From Lachnospiraceae bacterium (lineage in GTDB: Bacteria > Bacillota > Clostridia > Lachnospirales > Lachnospiraceae): 64,000 nucleotides of DNA. The notes beneath the pieces were generated by a model. It searched no databases. It saw only the letters and a list, made by a program, of their open reading frames with translations, and had not been told where the DNA came from. The stretch is taken from contig JAFQIE010000025.1 in assembly GCA_017397645.1 (NCBI GenBank), forward strand, positions 1 to 64,000. The letters are read 5' to 3'. Shown one piece after another: positions 7,881 to 15,846 of this stretch. The position numbers and the translations under genes were made by a program. Every line of letters starts with the position of its first letter. The first letter of the stretch is position 1.

Positions 7881-9155
7881 TTATTTCTCCTCAAAACGCT
7901 TCAGCGCCGCCTGTGCGTGGGCTTCCAGTCCCTCGCTTCGGGCAAAAAGCGCGATATCATCTTTTACTGTTTTTAGTGCTTCTTCCGGGTAGTAGATGCA
8001 CTGGGTCTTTTTCACAAAGTCATCCACAGACAGAGGGCTGGAAAATCTAGCCGTGCCACTGGTGGGCAGGGTATGATTGGTGCCTGCCAAGTAGTCACCC
8101 AATGACTCAGGACAATATTTTCCCAGAAATACGGAACCTGCATTTTTCACATAGTCCAGGTATTTCATAGGCTCGTCCACACACAACTCCAGGTGCTCCG
8201 GTGCCAACTCGTTGGCTGCTTCAATGGCCTGGTAGAGATCGTCGGTGACGATAATCCGCCCGTTGTTCTCGATGGAAACGCGGGCAATCTCCTGACGGGG
8301 CAGTTCGTTTAACTGCCTCTCTACCTCTGCGCTGACTTTTTCTGCCAACGCAAAACTGTCTGTCACCAATACCGCGGATGCCATCTTGTCATGCTCTGCC
8401 TGGCTGAGCAAATCTGCCGCCACATGTACGGGGTCTGCAGTTTCGTCTGCAATCACCAGGATTTCACTGGGGCCGGCAATCATGTCAATGCTGACACGAC
8501 CGAATACCTGACGCTTTGCCTCCGCCACAAAGGCATTGCCCGGGCCTACAATCTTGTCCACCTTAGGTACCGTCTCCGTACCATAGGCCAGCGCCGCCAC
8601 AGCTTGTGCACCGCCCACTTTGAACACCCTGTCCACGCCTGCAATCACAGCCGCCGCCAAAATAGGCGCTGCAATGGTGCCGCCCTTGGAAGGGGGAGAT
8701 ACCATCACTACTTCGCTACATCCTGCAATTTTGGCAGGAATGGCATTCATCAACACAGTGGAAGGATAGCTTGCCGTCCCCCCGGGGACATATAATCCCG
8801 CCTTCTCAATAGGCGTTACCTTCTGCATCAGTATGCTACCATTTTCCCGCTGATAGGAAAAGCCTTCTCTCACCTGTCTAGAATGAAATTCCCCGATATT
8901 TTCAGCAGCCATGCGAAGAACTTGAAGCAATTGGGGATCCGTTGCTGCTACCGCCGCATCCAGTTCCTCTTTTGTCACTTCGATTGTATCTAACTTAGCA
9001 CCATCGAATTTCTTGGCGTAGTTTTTCAGAGCCTCATCGCCATTTTCCGCCACATCTTTGATGATGTCTGTGACAATATCCGCCACGCCGGCAGTTTCCG
9101 CACAACGCATCAGGAGCTTTTCATTTCCAAGTTCACTAAATTTAATAATCTTCAT
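7881..9155 (-). CDS. hisD: Histidinol dehydrogenase
   Basis: The protein has 424 residues from the ATG at 9153-9155 (MKIIKFSELGNEKLL). A TTG 18 bp upstream would overlap hisG and is less likely because AAAGGATTGATACG precedes the ATG. Conserved blocks: YVPGGTASYPSTVLMNAIPA, VGGAQAVAALAYGTETVP, KIVGPGNAFVAEAKR, IAGPSEILVIADETA, LLSQAEHD (zinc/His ligands), and near the C-terminus GDYLAGTNHTLPTSG. It oxidises histidinol to histidine in two NAD-dependent steps and needs zinc. The order hisG-hisD-hisC-hisB is typical of this operon type. Confidence 0.95.
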   Translation of the reverse strand: MKIIKFSELGNEKLLMRCAETAGVADIVTDIIKDVAENGDEALKNYAKKFDGAKLDTIEVTKEELDAAVAATDPQLLQVLRMAAENIGEFHSRQVREGFSYQRENGSILMQKVTPIEKAGLYVPGGTASYPSTVLMNAIPAKIAGCSEVVMVSPPSKGGTIAAPILAAAVIAGVDRVFKVGGAQAVAALAYGTETVPKVDKIVGPGNAFVAEAKRQVFGRVSIDMIAGPSEILVIADETADPVHVAADLLSQAEHDKMASAVLVTDSFALAEKVSAEVERQLNELPRQEIARVSIENNGRIIVTDDLYQAIEAANELAPEHLELCVDEPMKYLDYVKNAGSVFLGKYCPESLGDYLAGTNHTLPTSGTARFSSPLSVDDFVKKTQCIYYPEEALKTVKDDIALFARSEGLEAHAQAALKRFEEK

Positions 9156-9159
9156 CGTA

Positions 9160-9786
9160 TCAATCCTTTGCAATTACGCGACTGACTCTTTCACACAAAG
9201 TCATGATGTCGTCGCCTTTGAATTTAAAAATCGCTTTATTGGCCACCAGTCTGGCGCTGATATCCACAATATCCTCCAGCGGAGCCAGTCCGTTTTCACG
9301 AAGTGTACTGCCGGTCTCCACAATGTCCACAATCACATCGGACAACCCCAAGATAGGCGCCAACTCGATGGAACCGTTCAACTTGATGATGTCGATTTCC
9401 CGGCTCATAGCGCTGTAATAGGTTTTTGCGATGTTTGGAAATTTGGTAGCCACACGAAGTGTTCTCACAGGGTCATCCCTGAACTCCTTGGGACCTGCCA
9501 CGCACATACGGCATTTCCCCATCTGCAAATCCAAAAGTTCATAAATATCCGGCCCATACTCCAGCAAAATATCCTTACCGGCCACACCGATATCCGCTGC
9601 GCCACGCTCTACATAGATGGCCACGTCGGATGGTTTTACCCAAAAATACCGCACGCCTGCTTCCTCATTTTCAAAAGTAAGGCGTCTGTTGGGCTCTCTG
9701 ATAGTGGGACAGGCATAGCCCGCTTTTTCAAATATATCATATACCTTTTCGCCGAGTCTTCCTTTCGGCAGTGCTACATTAATCAT
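9160..9786 (-). CDS. hisG: ATP phosphoribosyltransferase, short form (catalytic subunit)
   Basis: The protein has 208 residues, the short HisG form that lacks the C-terminal ACT-like regulatory domain and works only with HisZ, which is encoded immediately upstream. Visible motifs: INVALPKGRLGEKVYDIF at the start, DVAIYVERGAADIGVAGKD, RVATKFPNIAKTYYS, and the PRPP-binding stretch SDVIVDIVETGSTLRENGL. It catalyses the first, committed step, ATP plus PRPP giving PR-ATP, and is presumably feedback-inhibited by histidine through the HisGZ octamer. It overlaps hisZ by 8 bp. Confidence 0.95.
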   Translation of the reverse strand: MINVALPKGRLGEKVYDIFEKAGYACPTIREPNRRLTFENEEAGVRYFWVKPSDVAIYVERGAADIGVAGKDILLEYGPDIYELLDLQMGKCRMCVAGPKEFRDDPVRTLRVATKFPNIAKTYYSAMSREIDIIKLNGSIELAPILGLSDVIVDIVETGSTLRENGLAPLEDIVDISARLVANKAIFKFKGDDIMTLCERVSRVIAKD

Positions 9787-10894
9787 CGGTAGAAACCTCT
9801 TTCATTTCTGCATGGTCAACATAAAATGTCACTCTGCTTCTTATGTCTTCGGGGGCACCCTTCTGGATTCTCACACTACGTCCCGCATCCTTGACCTTCA
9901 GTGCTTCACAGATGACCGTCTCCAAATTGCTATTCGCATCATATAAAATCAGGGTATCCACGTCATAGGCACTGGTGGACATCATAAAGCGCTCCAGCTG
10001 ATCCAGATACACCGCGAATCCCACGGCACCACCGTTTTTGCCCATCTTAGTCATCAGATGGTCATATCGGCCGCCGGAAAGAACACCCACGGGAACACCA
10101 TTCACAAATCCCTTAAATACTATTCCGCTATAATAATCCATGTCATTTACGACAGAAAAATCGATGTTGATACGATACTCGCCGTAGAGTGCCAGGTCTT
10201 TGCTGAGTTGCAACAACTCTTCTATGGCCTTCTGACTTCCTTGGGGAAGTGTTAAACCGCGCATTTTCTCTGCCACCTGAGTAGGTGTGCCACTGACTGT
10301 GATTAGGAATTTTAGAAGTTTCTTACCATTTTCGCTGACGCCATTTTTATCACAGGCGTCTTCACAGGCGTGGAGATTCTTATTGCTCACCGCCTCCAAA
10401 ATAGCTGCTCTGGCACTACCACTGATATCCTCTGCGTCCAGCACACCAGCCACAATACCCACATGGGAAACATCCAGCACATAGGTATCACTAATAATTT
10501 TCAAACTCTCTGCTGCCAGCATCAATACCTCTGCCGTAGAAAAACGGTCTACCGCGCCGATGCACTCCAGGCCGGTCTGCATAATTTCCTTGAAACCATA
10601 CGCATTCTTGGGTACGCGATACACATTTTCACAATAGAAAAGTTTCTTAGTGGTGTCATCTTCCTTAGTGTTCTTGATAATGGACAGGGTAATATCCGGC
10701 TTCAACGCCATCAACTTACCATTGGTATCACAGAAGGTAAGAATCTGCTCGCTGGCAAGGAAATTCTTATTCTGCATGTACAAATCGTATTCCTCGAACT
10801 TGCCCACATGGTACTGGATGTATCCCCAATTTCTATATAATTCCCTTAATTGGAATGTTATTTTTTCGTCTGTTCTCAATGCACTGCTATTCAT
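9779..10894 (-). CDS. hisZ: ATP phosphoribosyltransferase regulatory subunit
   Basis: The protein has 371 residues from the ATG at 10892-10894 (MNSSALRTDEKITFQLREL), preceded by GAGGTGCGATCTA. HisZ is a catalytically inactive paralogue of the class II histidyl-tRNA synthetase core. Visible class II features are motif-2-like KPDITLSIIKNT and a C-terminal motif-3-like region VGVLSGGRYDHLMTKMG plus GGAVGFAVYLDQLE. It is needed for activity and histidine feedback of the short HisG. It is the first gene of the his operon; its leader is short (about 27 nt), so there is no room for a T-box or attenuator. Confidence 0.93.
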   Translation of the reverse strand: MNSSALRTDEKITFQLRELYRNWGYIQYHVGKFEEYDLYMQNKNFLASEQILTFCDTNGKLMALKPDITLSIIKNTKEDDTTKKLFYCENVYRVPKNAYGFKEIMQTGLECIGAVDRFSTAEVLMLAAESLKIISDTYVLDVSHVGIVAGVLDAEDISGSARAAILEAVSNKNLHACEDACDKNGVSENGKKLLKFLITVSGTPTQVAEKMRGLTLPQGSQKAIEELLQLSKDLALYGEYRINIDFSVVNDMDYYSGIVFKGFVNGVPVGVLSGGRYDHLMTKMGKNGGAVGFAVYLDQLERFMMSTSAYDVDTLILYDANSNLETVICEALKVKDAGRSVRIQKGAPEDIRSRVTFYVDHAEMKEVSTDD

Positions 10895-10927
10895 TAGATC
10901 GCACCTCATAATGATATTCACTTTTCC

Positions 10928-10956
10928 ATAGTAGCACACTACCACGCTAAAGTCAA
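10928..10956 (-). promoter_or_regulatory. Promoter of the histidine operon
   Basis: On the minus strand TTGACT (10951-10956), a 17-bp spacer and TACTAT (10928-10933) form a near-consensus sigma-A promoter. It starts 8 bp after the stop of the upstream DUF1295 gene. The leader is too short for a T-box, so histidine control is probably by HisGZ feedback or by a repressor that I cannot identify. Confidence 0.8.
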
Positions 10957-10963
10957 CAGTTTC

Positions 10964-11815
10964 TTATCCCACCAACCATTTATATTTTGCCACGCTGTAT
11001 AGGGGTACCAAAGGCAGGAGAATCGGGGTCTTTTTCACATACGCCTGGTACTCAGGATCCTGGCCGTAGTTTCTGTTTTGACGCAGTTCCAGTCTTCTGG
11101 CACCGCCAAACATAATATAGACAATACATATGTATCCGAAAGCCGCACCAATCCACTGCCATGCGCCGGCGTAGATGGTAACGCCCGACACAAAGACACC
11201 TGTCCAGAACAGCACCTCACCTAAATAGTTGGGGCATCTCACAATTCTATACAGTCCGGTGTCACAGAATCTGTTGGGGTTTGCTTTTTTGGCTTTGCTC
11301 TTTTGCGCGTCAGCCGCAGATTCCAGTAGAATCCCTAAGGCCATGATGATGACGCCTACAATGGCGATGGGGTCGGAAGCACCTGCGGTTGTTTCCACGG
11401 CATCGGCTTGTGCCAGTTCTGCTGCCATCAGACGAAACAGCACGGGAGACACCTGAAGCACATAGAGCAATGCACAACTAATCCAAATGCTGAATTTGGC
11501 TACCATTTTCATAGAGGTGCCATCCTTGATTTCCCGTTTCATGGCATTGCGGTAAGCGGCACTTTTGATTTCCCTAAGAAGCAGGTATCCGCCAAGTCTG
11601 CATCCGTAGGCCAAAAACAGCAAGCACATCAAAACTGTACTCACATCTAACACACCACGATACATAATCAACATCGTCACTCCCATGGCCGCAATGGAAA
11701 ACCCATAGCCTAAGGAAATGAAGTACACATATTTGTAAAATCCTACGCTGCTGACGATAAGAGCAACCAAAAGTAAAATCAAAAATCCTGTTCCAAAGGT
11801 CTGTGAAAAGTTCAT
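10964..11815 (-). CDS. DUF1295 / steroid-5-alpha-reductase-like membrane protein
   Basis: The protein has 283 residues and six to eight hydrophobic segments. The C-terminal half has the DUF1295/ICMT-like signature: NRFCDTGLYRIVRCPNYLGE, then FWTGVFVSG and the conserved tail NRNYGQDPEYQAYVKKTP. In isoprenylcysteine methyltransferases and 5-alpha-reductases this region binds the cofactor (SAM or NADPH). The substrate in bacteria is unknown. The ribosome binding site CAGGAGGTTACCCTT is strong and a good promoter lies at 11959-11987. There is no terminator before the his promoter, so some readthrough into the his operon is possible. Family assignment is fairly secure; function is not. Confidence 0.75.
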   Translation of the reverse strand: MNFSQTFGTGFLILLLVALIVSSVGFYKYVYFISLGYGFSIAAMGVTMLIMYRGVLDVSTVLMCLLFLAYGCRLGGYLLLREIKSAAYRNAMKREIKDGTSMKMVAKFSIWISCALLYVLQVSPVLFRLMAAELAQADAVETTAGASDPIAIVGVIIMALGILLESAADAQKSKAKKANPNRFCDTGLYRIVRCPNYLGEVLFWTGVFVSGVTIYAGAWQWIGAAFGYICIVYIMFGGARRLELRQNRNYGQDPEYQAYVKKTPILLPLVPLYSVAKYKWLVG

Positions 11816-11958
11816 AAGGGTAACCTCCTGATAGTGTAATGTTATATTAAATCAAAGTTTGCTCTGCAAAATAGTCCCTATAAAAAAATATGACTTTTCG
11901 TAAGAATCCATTATTGCCGTTCTATCAAAGGATCTCCATGCTCATTAAAGGCAAGTAC

Positions 11959-11987
11959 AGTATAGCAAAAGAATATAAACAATTCAA
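11959..11987 (-). promoter_or_regulatory. Promoter for the DUF1295 gene
   Basis: On the minus strand TTGAAT (11982-11987), 17-bp spacer, TATACT (11959-11964). The resulting leader is about 135 nt before the ATG at 11815, which is long; I see no known riboswitch in it. Confidence 0.65.
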
Positions 11988-12043
11988 CGATGTAACTAAA
12001 GTATGACTTGTTTATATTTTGTTATTTACCTTAGAACTGAATA

Positions 12044-13573
12044 TCAATTTACCACCCAGCGTCCACTTCTATTCGTACCTTCTCTCAGAAGGGCCCCTTC
12101 TTTCTGCAGTTCCATCATGTCCTTTTGCACTTGTTTTCTTGTTATGTTCATTTTTTCCATAATCTGAGTTTGAGTCGATGTGGGATGTTCCGCTAAATAC
12201 GCTAATATTTCACTCTTTCTTTGGATCCCTTTTATCGGCTCCTTTTCGGCTCCTTTTCGGCTCCTTTTTGGCTCCTTTTCGGCTCCTTTTCGGCTCTTTG
12301 GAGTAACTTTGTCAGCATTATCAATAAACTTCTCATGTATAAAAAAACGCGTTATAAAATAACTTCTATCCTCATCTGTCTCGAATTCTGGCATCGGAGA
12401 ACCATTCGCCTCTAAAGCATTTAGTATTTTTTTGAAACCAGTGTTTCTTCCTTCTGTTAGATGTAATTCTTTTAAAAAATCACCAATTCTACGATTTCTG
12501 TATCGACGATTTGATACGCGGTAGCTTTTTAATCCTTCTATGGTGACAGAGCGATTTGGTCCGGGAAAACTTACAATTTCAATTCTGTCACTTTCTACGC
12601 GTACCTCAATCGGCTCACGTTCATCATAAGCACGGTGATAAACAGCATTAGCTAAAGCCTCTTCGATTGCTGCATACGGGAAATTGAAGAAGCGATCGGC
12701 TTCCGCCCTATCGGGATATTTTACAACTTTTTCAGTAATAACTACATTTCGTATGTGCTGTAATGCATCCCGAAGCTGTTGCTGTATCGGACCCTTGAAT
12801 GTTTTCTCCACAATATTATCGCCGCCCAGCCCTTCAGGAAACTGAACCACATCAATCTGTGTATACGGAAAAAACTTATCAGGTTCCATACAAAAGAACA
12901 TCAGTCCAACATTCTTTGGCTTAATGTATTCAGGTAATGTACTGACAATGTTCATATTTTGGCATAGTTCTACGAAATCCCCGCTTTTTGACATCTCATA
13001 TAAGGAACTATTTACCTCCTTCAAATAGTTCTGAATGAGTGTAATATTCAAATCTGTCATTTCCGCCTTATGATTTACACGATCATCAAAAGGAATTCTA
13101 TTTGCAAGATTAAACAATTCCTTTTCTTCTTCATCGGTTGGCTCCACTGAATTAGAAGACTTTCGAATGTAGTGAATACGTTCTTTATTCTTTTTATCCA
13201 TAGTCTTAGGAGATGAATAAGGACGGGTTTCGCCACCCGGACACCAGATCACGATGAAATTCCGTTCTTGGTATGTTTCCACACCGATAATCGGCATATA
13301 CGCCGGTCTGATTAATTTGCATTTTGAAAAGATTTCCTTTTGGAATTTATCTATTTTTTCTGCAGGAACACCTTGTAACGGAAACACCGGACATCCATCT
13401 CTTTCCTTCACACCTATTACTATGTACCCACCACCCCAGTTGTCAAGGTCATTAGCAAATGCACAAACTGACTTTAGACTTGTAGCCGGGTCCCATGTCT
13501 CCTTAAATTCGATTCTTGCCCATTCAACTGCATCTCCCGATAATAATGTTTTTATATTTGTTGGAATTGCCAT
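12044..13573 (-). CDS. AlbA_2 (Schlafen-type) DNA-binding / ATPase-domain regulator with 11-bp internal repeat
   Basis: The protein has 509 residues. Residues 10-120 form an AlbA_2 (divergent AAA-4/Schlafen) domain: EWARIEFKETWDP and NWGGGYIVIGVKE. Residues 290-420 form a GHKL-type ATP-binding C-terminal domain (EEALANAVYHRAYDERE is the N-box; IGDFLKELHLTEGRNTGFKK follows). Residues 425-446 are a lysine/glutamate repeat. Residues 450-509 form a winged helix (TQTQIMEKMNITRKQVQKDM). Such proteins are transcriptional regulators or accessory defence proteins; the target is unknown. It is 18 bp downstream of, and co-transcribed with, the small unknown gene at 13592. The repeat period is 11 bp, so copy-number changes would shift the frame before the winged helix. 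Confidence 0.75.
   Translation of the reverse strand: MAIPTNIKTLLSGDAVEWARIEFKETWDPATSLKSVCAFANDLDNWGGGYIVIGVKERDGCPVFPLQGVPAEKIDKFQKEIFSKCKLIRPAYMPIIGVETYQERNFIVIWCPGGETRPYSSPKTMDKKNKERIHYIRKSSNSVEPTDEEEKELFNLANRIPFDDRVNHKAEMTDLNITLIQNYLKEVNSSLYEMSKSGDFVELCQNMNIVSTLPEYIKPKNVGLMFFCMEPDKFFPYTQIDVVQFPEGLGGDNIVEKTFKGPIQQQLRDALQHIRNVVITEKVVKYPDRAEADRFFNFPYAAIEEALANAVYHRAYDEREPIEVRVESDRIEIVSFPGPNRSVTIEGLKSYRVSNRRYRNRRIGDFLKELHLTEGRNTGFKKILNALEANGSPMPEFETDEDRSYFITRFFIHEKFIDNADKVTPKSRKGAEKEPKRSRKGAEKEPIKGIQRKSEILAYLAEHPTSTQTQIMEKMNITRKQVQKDMMELQKEGALLREGTNRSGRWVVN
12236..12301 (-). repeat. 11-bp tandem repeat inside the AlbA_2 gene
   Basis: Five head-to-tail 11-bp units (plus-strand unit CGGCTCCTTTT) occupy 12236-12290, with a single C-to-T change at 12269, followed by a degenerate sixth unit at 12291-12301. 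Because 11 is not a multiple of three, the three reading frames of the unit alternate and encode an 11-residue peptide period (KRSRKGAEKEP). Slippage by one or two units would frameshift and remove the C-terminal winged helix. Confidence 0.9.
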
Positions 13574-13591
13574 AATTGCGCCTTTCTCTTT

Positions 13592-14011
13592 TTAACCGAT
13601 AATCTCGTGTTTTACTTTTCCATACTTATCTATGCTTATTGATATAATTAATTCTTCATCATCCGGATCATAACCACCAAAGACTTGCCGAATGTTGTTA
13701 GCCTTTATATATATCACTCCAAAATCATCCATTCGCTCTCCACGGTAGTTAACCTTTCCATTTAGCTCATATCCATAAGGTGAGAAGAATTCATTTATTA
13801 AATACTGTAACCATTCAGTATAATGATAGAATTTCTCCATACCGTTCCATACCAAATCGCCATTAGAGTCAATAATCCACTGACACCATATACCCGGATA
13901 TTTCACCATATTATGCCTTATTCGAGAAAACAAATTTATTTCTTCGATGAATTCTGAAGAAGGGTATGGTGTAATTTTAAATTTTCCCTTGAATGTAGTA
14001 GTGTATCCCAT
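13592..14011 (-). CDS. Hypothetical protein, operon partner of AlbA_2 regulator
   Basis: The protein has 139 residues from the ATG at 14009-14011 (MGYTTTFKGKFKITPYP), chosen because AAGGAGGTATTT precedes it perfectly. I do not recognise a family with certainty. It is rich in aromatic residues (IRHNMVKYPGIWCQWII, YHYTEWLQYLINEFFSPYG) and ends with EELIISISIDKYGKVKHEIIG. The N-terminal TTTFKG-F and the body resemble small single-domain proteins of unknown function found beside regulators in Firmicutes. There is no signal peptide or membrane segment, so it is probably cytoplasmic. It is the first gene of a two-gene operon with the AlbA_2 regulator, divergent from an XRE repressor-like gene, and shares an operator-rich promoter region with it. 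Confidence 0.6.
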   Translation of the reverse strand: MGYTTTFKGKFKITPYPSSEFIEEINLFSRIRHNMVKYPGIWCQWIIDSNGDLVWNGMEKFYHYTEWLQYLINEFFSPYGYELNGKVNYRGERMDDFGVIYIKANNIRQVFGGYDPDDEELIISISIDKYGKVKHEIIG

Positions 14012-14027
14012 AAATACCTCCTTATTG

Positions 14028-14075
14028 TATACCATTGGTATATTTTATAATACAATATTCCAATGGTATAATCAA
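14028..14075 (-). promoter_or_regulatory. Divergent promoter region with paired palindromic operators
   Basis: On the minus strand TTGATT (14070-14075), 17-bp spacer and TATTAT (14047-14052) form a good promoter for the 13592-12044 operon. A perfect palindrome TATACCA-T-TGGTATA (14028-14042) lies just downstream of the -10, and a second copy of the half-site block CCAATGGTATAA (14060-14071) overlaps the -35. A TATAAT at 14087-14092 may serve the divergent XRE gene. The XRE product of 14128 is the obvious candidate binder. Confidence 0.7.
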
Positions 14076-14127
14076 CAATTATCTGTTATAATTAAAACAA
14101 AACTTGTTTGTAATGGGAGAAAAAATC

Positions 14128-14475
14128 ATGAACGCCAGAACATTAGACCCTAAACGATTGACCTTATGCAGAGAAAAACTAGGTATTACAAAACAGGAGG
14201 CCGCCAAGCGAATGCATCTGTCACAGCCAGCCTATTTAAGATATGAAGCTGGCGAAAGAATTCCGTCCATGCCTGTTATTATGGTCATGGCAGATGTACT
14301 CGCAACGTCTCCTGCTTATCTCACCAAAGAAACTGATGACCCCTCTCCGAATTGTTTCTATGTCAGAGCGGAAAATGAGCCTGAGCTTTTTCAACTGATA
14401 AAATCATATAGAACGACGGATGTCAGAACAAAAGAACGATTGTTGGCATATGTATCTAAATTTATAGAATTATGA
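14128..14475 (+). CDS. XRE-family helix-turn-helix regulator
   Basis: The protein has 115 residues from the ATG at 14128, preceded by GGGAGAAAAAATC. Residues 8-60 are a classical Cro/CI-type HTH: LTLCREKLGITKQEAAKRMH, then LSQPAYLRYEAGERIPSMPV and VLATSPAYLTKET. The C-terminal 45 residues (ENEPELFQLIKSYRTTD and RTKERLLAYVSKFIEL) are probably helical and dimerising. It is transcribed divergently from the 13592-12044 operon across two copies of a TATACCATTGG-type motif and most likely represses that operon and itself. It is convergent with the next gene; only 6 bp separate the two stops. Confidence 0.85.
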   Translation: MNARTLDPKRLTLCREKLGITKQEAAKRMHLSQPAYLRYEAGERIPSMPVIMVMADVLATSPAYLTKETDDPSPNCFYVRAENEPELFQLIKSYRTTDVRTKERLLAYVSKFIEL

Positions 14476-14481
14476 TGGTCC

Positions 14482-15342
14482 TTACTTCATCTTCTTGCCC
14501 ATCAACTGTCGTAACGCTTCTATCACACTCGTCATGTGATACTTTATGAGATAGATCTGGTTTGCGTATTGTGGATAGTTTTTGTCTGCAATTTCAAAGA
14601 GGGGATATATGTTTTCCTCCGTTTCGATGATATATGAAGCCATTTTCTCGACAGTAAATGCAGAGGCCATATTAGAAATATTGTTACATCTATCTAGAAG
14701 TTTTACCATAAGAGCTATTCTGTCTTCGGATAGTCTCCTGTAATAATCCAAAAGCCCCTCCTCCGATGAGCGGGTCACCTCTTTATTTTTGGTAAGTAGG
14801 GAAACCGACCACTTTGTTTCCTCATTCACAGGCAATGCTTCCACGTCAACATGGCAGTCCTCGCATACATCGTGAAGTAGTGCCGCTGACAAGAGATCAT
14901 CCTCATCTAACCCCAGAGCAATGGCATGGCAAGCCAGTGAAAGTGGATGATTCACGTAGGGAACCTTATCCTTCCCCTTGCGCACTTGGTCCTTATGCAT
15001 GTCTCGTACGTAGGACAAAATGCTGCGCGTTTGATGGAGTCCCTTTGCTGTCGCATAACTTTTGATGTAAGTATACATTCTTTCCTCATCAAACAACCGG
15101 TCGGACAAATTCTCCGTGGCTTTCACCACCGCCGCATCCGGTTCTTTTCCATTCAAGAGCCAGTCCAGCGTCACCCCATACAGTTTTGCTAAATCTTTCA
15201 ACTTACTGATATCCGGCGCATACTCTCCTCTTTCCCATGCGCTAACTGCCTGTGGGGTCACCTCAAGTTTCTCTGCCACAAAACTCTGAGTCATATTCAC
15301 ATTGCTTCTTGCCTTTACCATTCGTGCCGCAAACAGTTTCAT
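14482..15342 (-). CDS. XRE HTH fused to RelA/SpoT-type HD hydrolase domain
   Basis: The protein has 286 residues from the ATG at 15340-15342, preceded by GGAGGAAACACGGC. Residues 5-65 are a XRE helix-turn-helix (NMTQSFVAEKLEVTPQAVSA, WERGEYAPDISKLKDLAKLY). Residues 85-250 match the metal-dependent HD fold of (p)ppGpp hydrolases: NHPLSLACHAIALGLDEDDL (His132), LLHDVCEDC (His157-Asp158, Glu161-Asp162) and VKLLDRCNNISNM (Asp217). These are the Mn-binding and ED signature residues of SpoT/MESH1-type enzymes. No synthetase domain is present. This joins a DNA-binding module to a small-alarmone-hydrolase-like domain. The substrate (ppGpp, NADPH or another nucleotide) is not shown by sequence. Confidence 0.8.
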   Translation of the reverse strand: MKLFAARMVKARSNVNMTQSFVAEKLEVTPQAVSAWERGEYAPDISKLKDLAKLYGVTLDWLLNGKEPDAAVVKATENLSDRLFDEERMYTYIKSYATAKGLHQTRSILSYVRDMHKDQVRKGKDKVPYVNHPLSLACHAIALGLDEDDLLSAALLHDVCEDCHVDVEALPVNEETKWSVSLLTKNKEVTRSSEEGLLDYYRRLSEDRIALMVKLLDRCNNISNMASAFTVEKMASYIIETEENIYPLFEIADKNYPQYANQIYLIKYHMTSVIEALRQLMGKKMK

Positions 15343-15383
15343 GCCGTGTTTCCTCCATGGCTTCAAATTTTTCCTACACCTGA

Positions 15384-15412
15384 AGTATACTATATATTCG
15401 TTCTATGTAAAA
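15384..15412 (-). promoter_or_regulatory. Candidate promoter of the XRE-HD gene
   Basis: On the minus strand TTTTAC (15407-15412), 17-bp spacer, TATACT (15384-15389). The -10 is embedded in the 8-bp palindrome AGTATACT, which could be part of an autoregulatory site for the XRE domain. Confidence 0.45.
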
Positions 15413-15488
15413 GCAAGTAATGCTTGAAAATTGAGGATTGTAATTAAAGGTTGACTTGTTTGAGGTCTGTGAGTAAGTTGAAACAGGG

Positions 15489-15529
15489 AAAGGCCAACTA
15501 GGTACGCAAGCGTCCTCGTCGGCCTTTTT
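15489..15529 (-). terminator. Terminator-like element, copy 1 (after antitoxin gene)
   Basis: Read on the minus strand, GGCCGACGAGG (15524-15514) pairs with CCTAGTTGGCC (15502-15492) apart from one mismatch and one G-U, with an inner ACGCTTGCGT mini-stem, followed by TTTCCCTGTTT. It shares a 23-bp identical core (15502-15524) with the element downstream of guaA at 20007-20029, in the same orientation. Confidence 0.65.
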
Positions 15530-15561
15530 ATTGCCTATTAGTGAAAAATCCGAATGATATA

Positions 15562-15810
15562 CTATTCCTCCAAGGCTTTTTTTAGTTCATCTAAAGTCAA
15601 CCAATTATCGCCATCTTTTACTGCCTTTTCGGCATCTTGTAATTTCCTTAGGAGTTTTTTCTCTGCTTGTTCTCTTTCATAGTCTTCTATATCAATGACA
15701 ACAAATCTTCCTCTGCCGTTTTTGGTGAGAAAAACCGGTTCTCCTGATTGGCAGTTTTTTAAAACCTCATTATAATTTCGCAAATCAGATACGGGCAAAA
15801 TACTTGGCAT
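15562..15810 (-). CDS. Phd/YefM-family antitoxin, no adjacent toxin
   Basis: The protein has 82 residues from the ATG at 15808-15810, chosen because GAAAGGAGGATTATC precedes it; the longer in-frame version lacks such a site. The N-terminal domain has the Phd/YefM DNA-binding pattern: ILPVSDLRNYNEVLKNCQSG then GEPVFLTKNGRGRFVVIDIE and DYERE. The C-terminal part (LRKLQDAEKAVKDGDNWLTL) is acidic and helical, the usual toxin-neutralising arm. A toxin of the RelE or Doc type normally follows directly, but here a terminator starts about 35 bp after the stop and no second gene fits. Its promoter is embedded in a perfect inverted repeat, as expected for autoregulation. Possibly orphan, or acting on a toxin elsewhere. 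Confidence 0.85.
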   Translation of the reverse strand: MPSILPVSDLRNYNEVLKNCQSGEPVFLTKNGRGRFVVIDIEDYEREQAEKKLLRKLQDAEKAVKDGDNWLTLDELKKALEE

Positions 15811-15846
15811 GATAATCCTCCTTTCAAAGATATGCTCTACACTATT

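Noticed and set aside
10895..10963. T-box or histidine attenuator upstream of hisZ
   Set aside because: The promoter -10 ends only about 33 bp before the hisZ ATG, leaving no room for a leader structure.
12221..12415. Short plus-strand frames over the 11-bp repeat as phase-variable small proteins
   Set aside because: They are reading frames of the repeat on the opposite strand, without ribosome binding sites.
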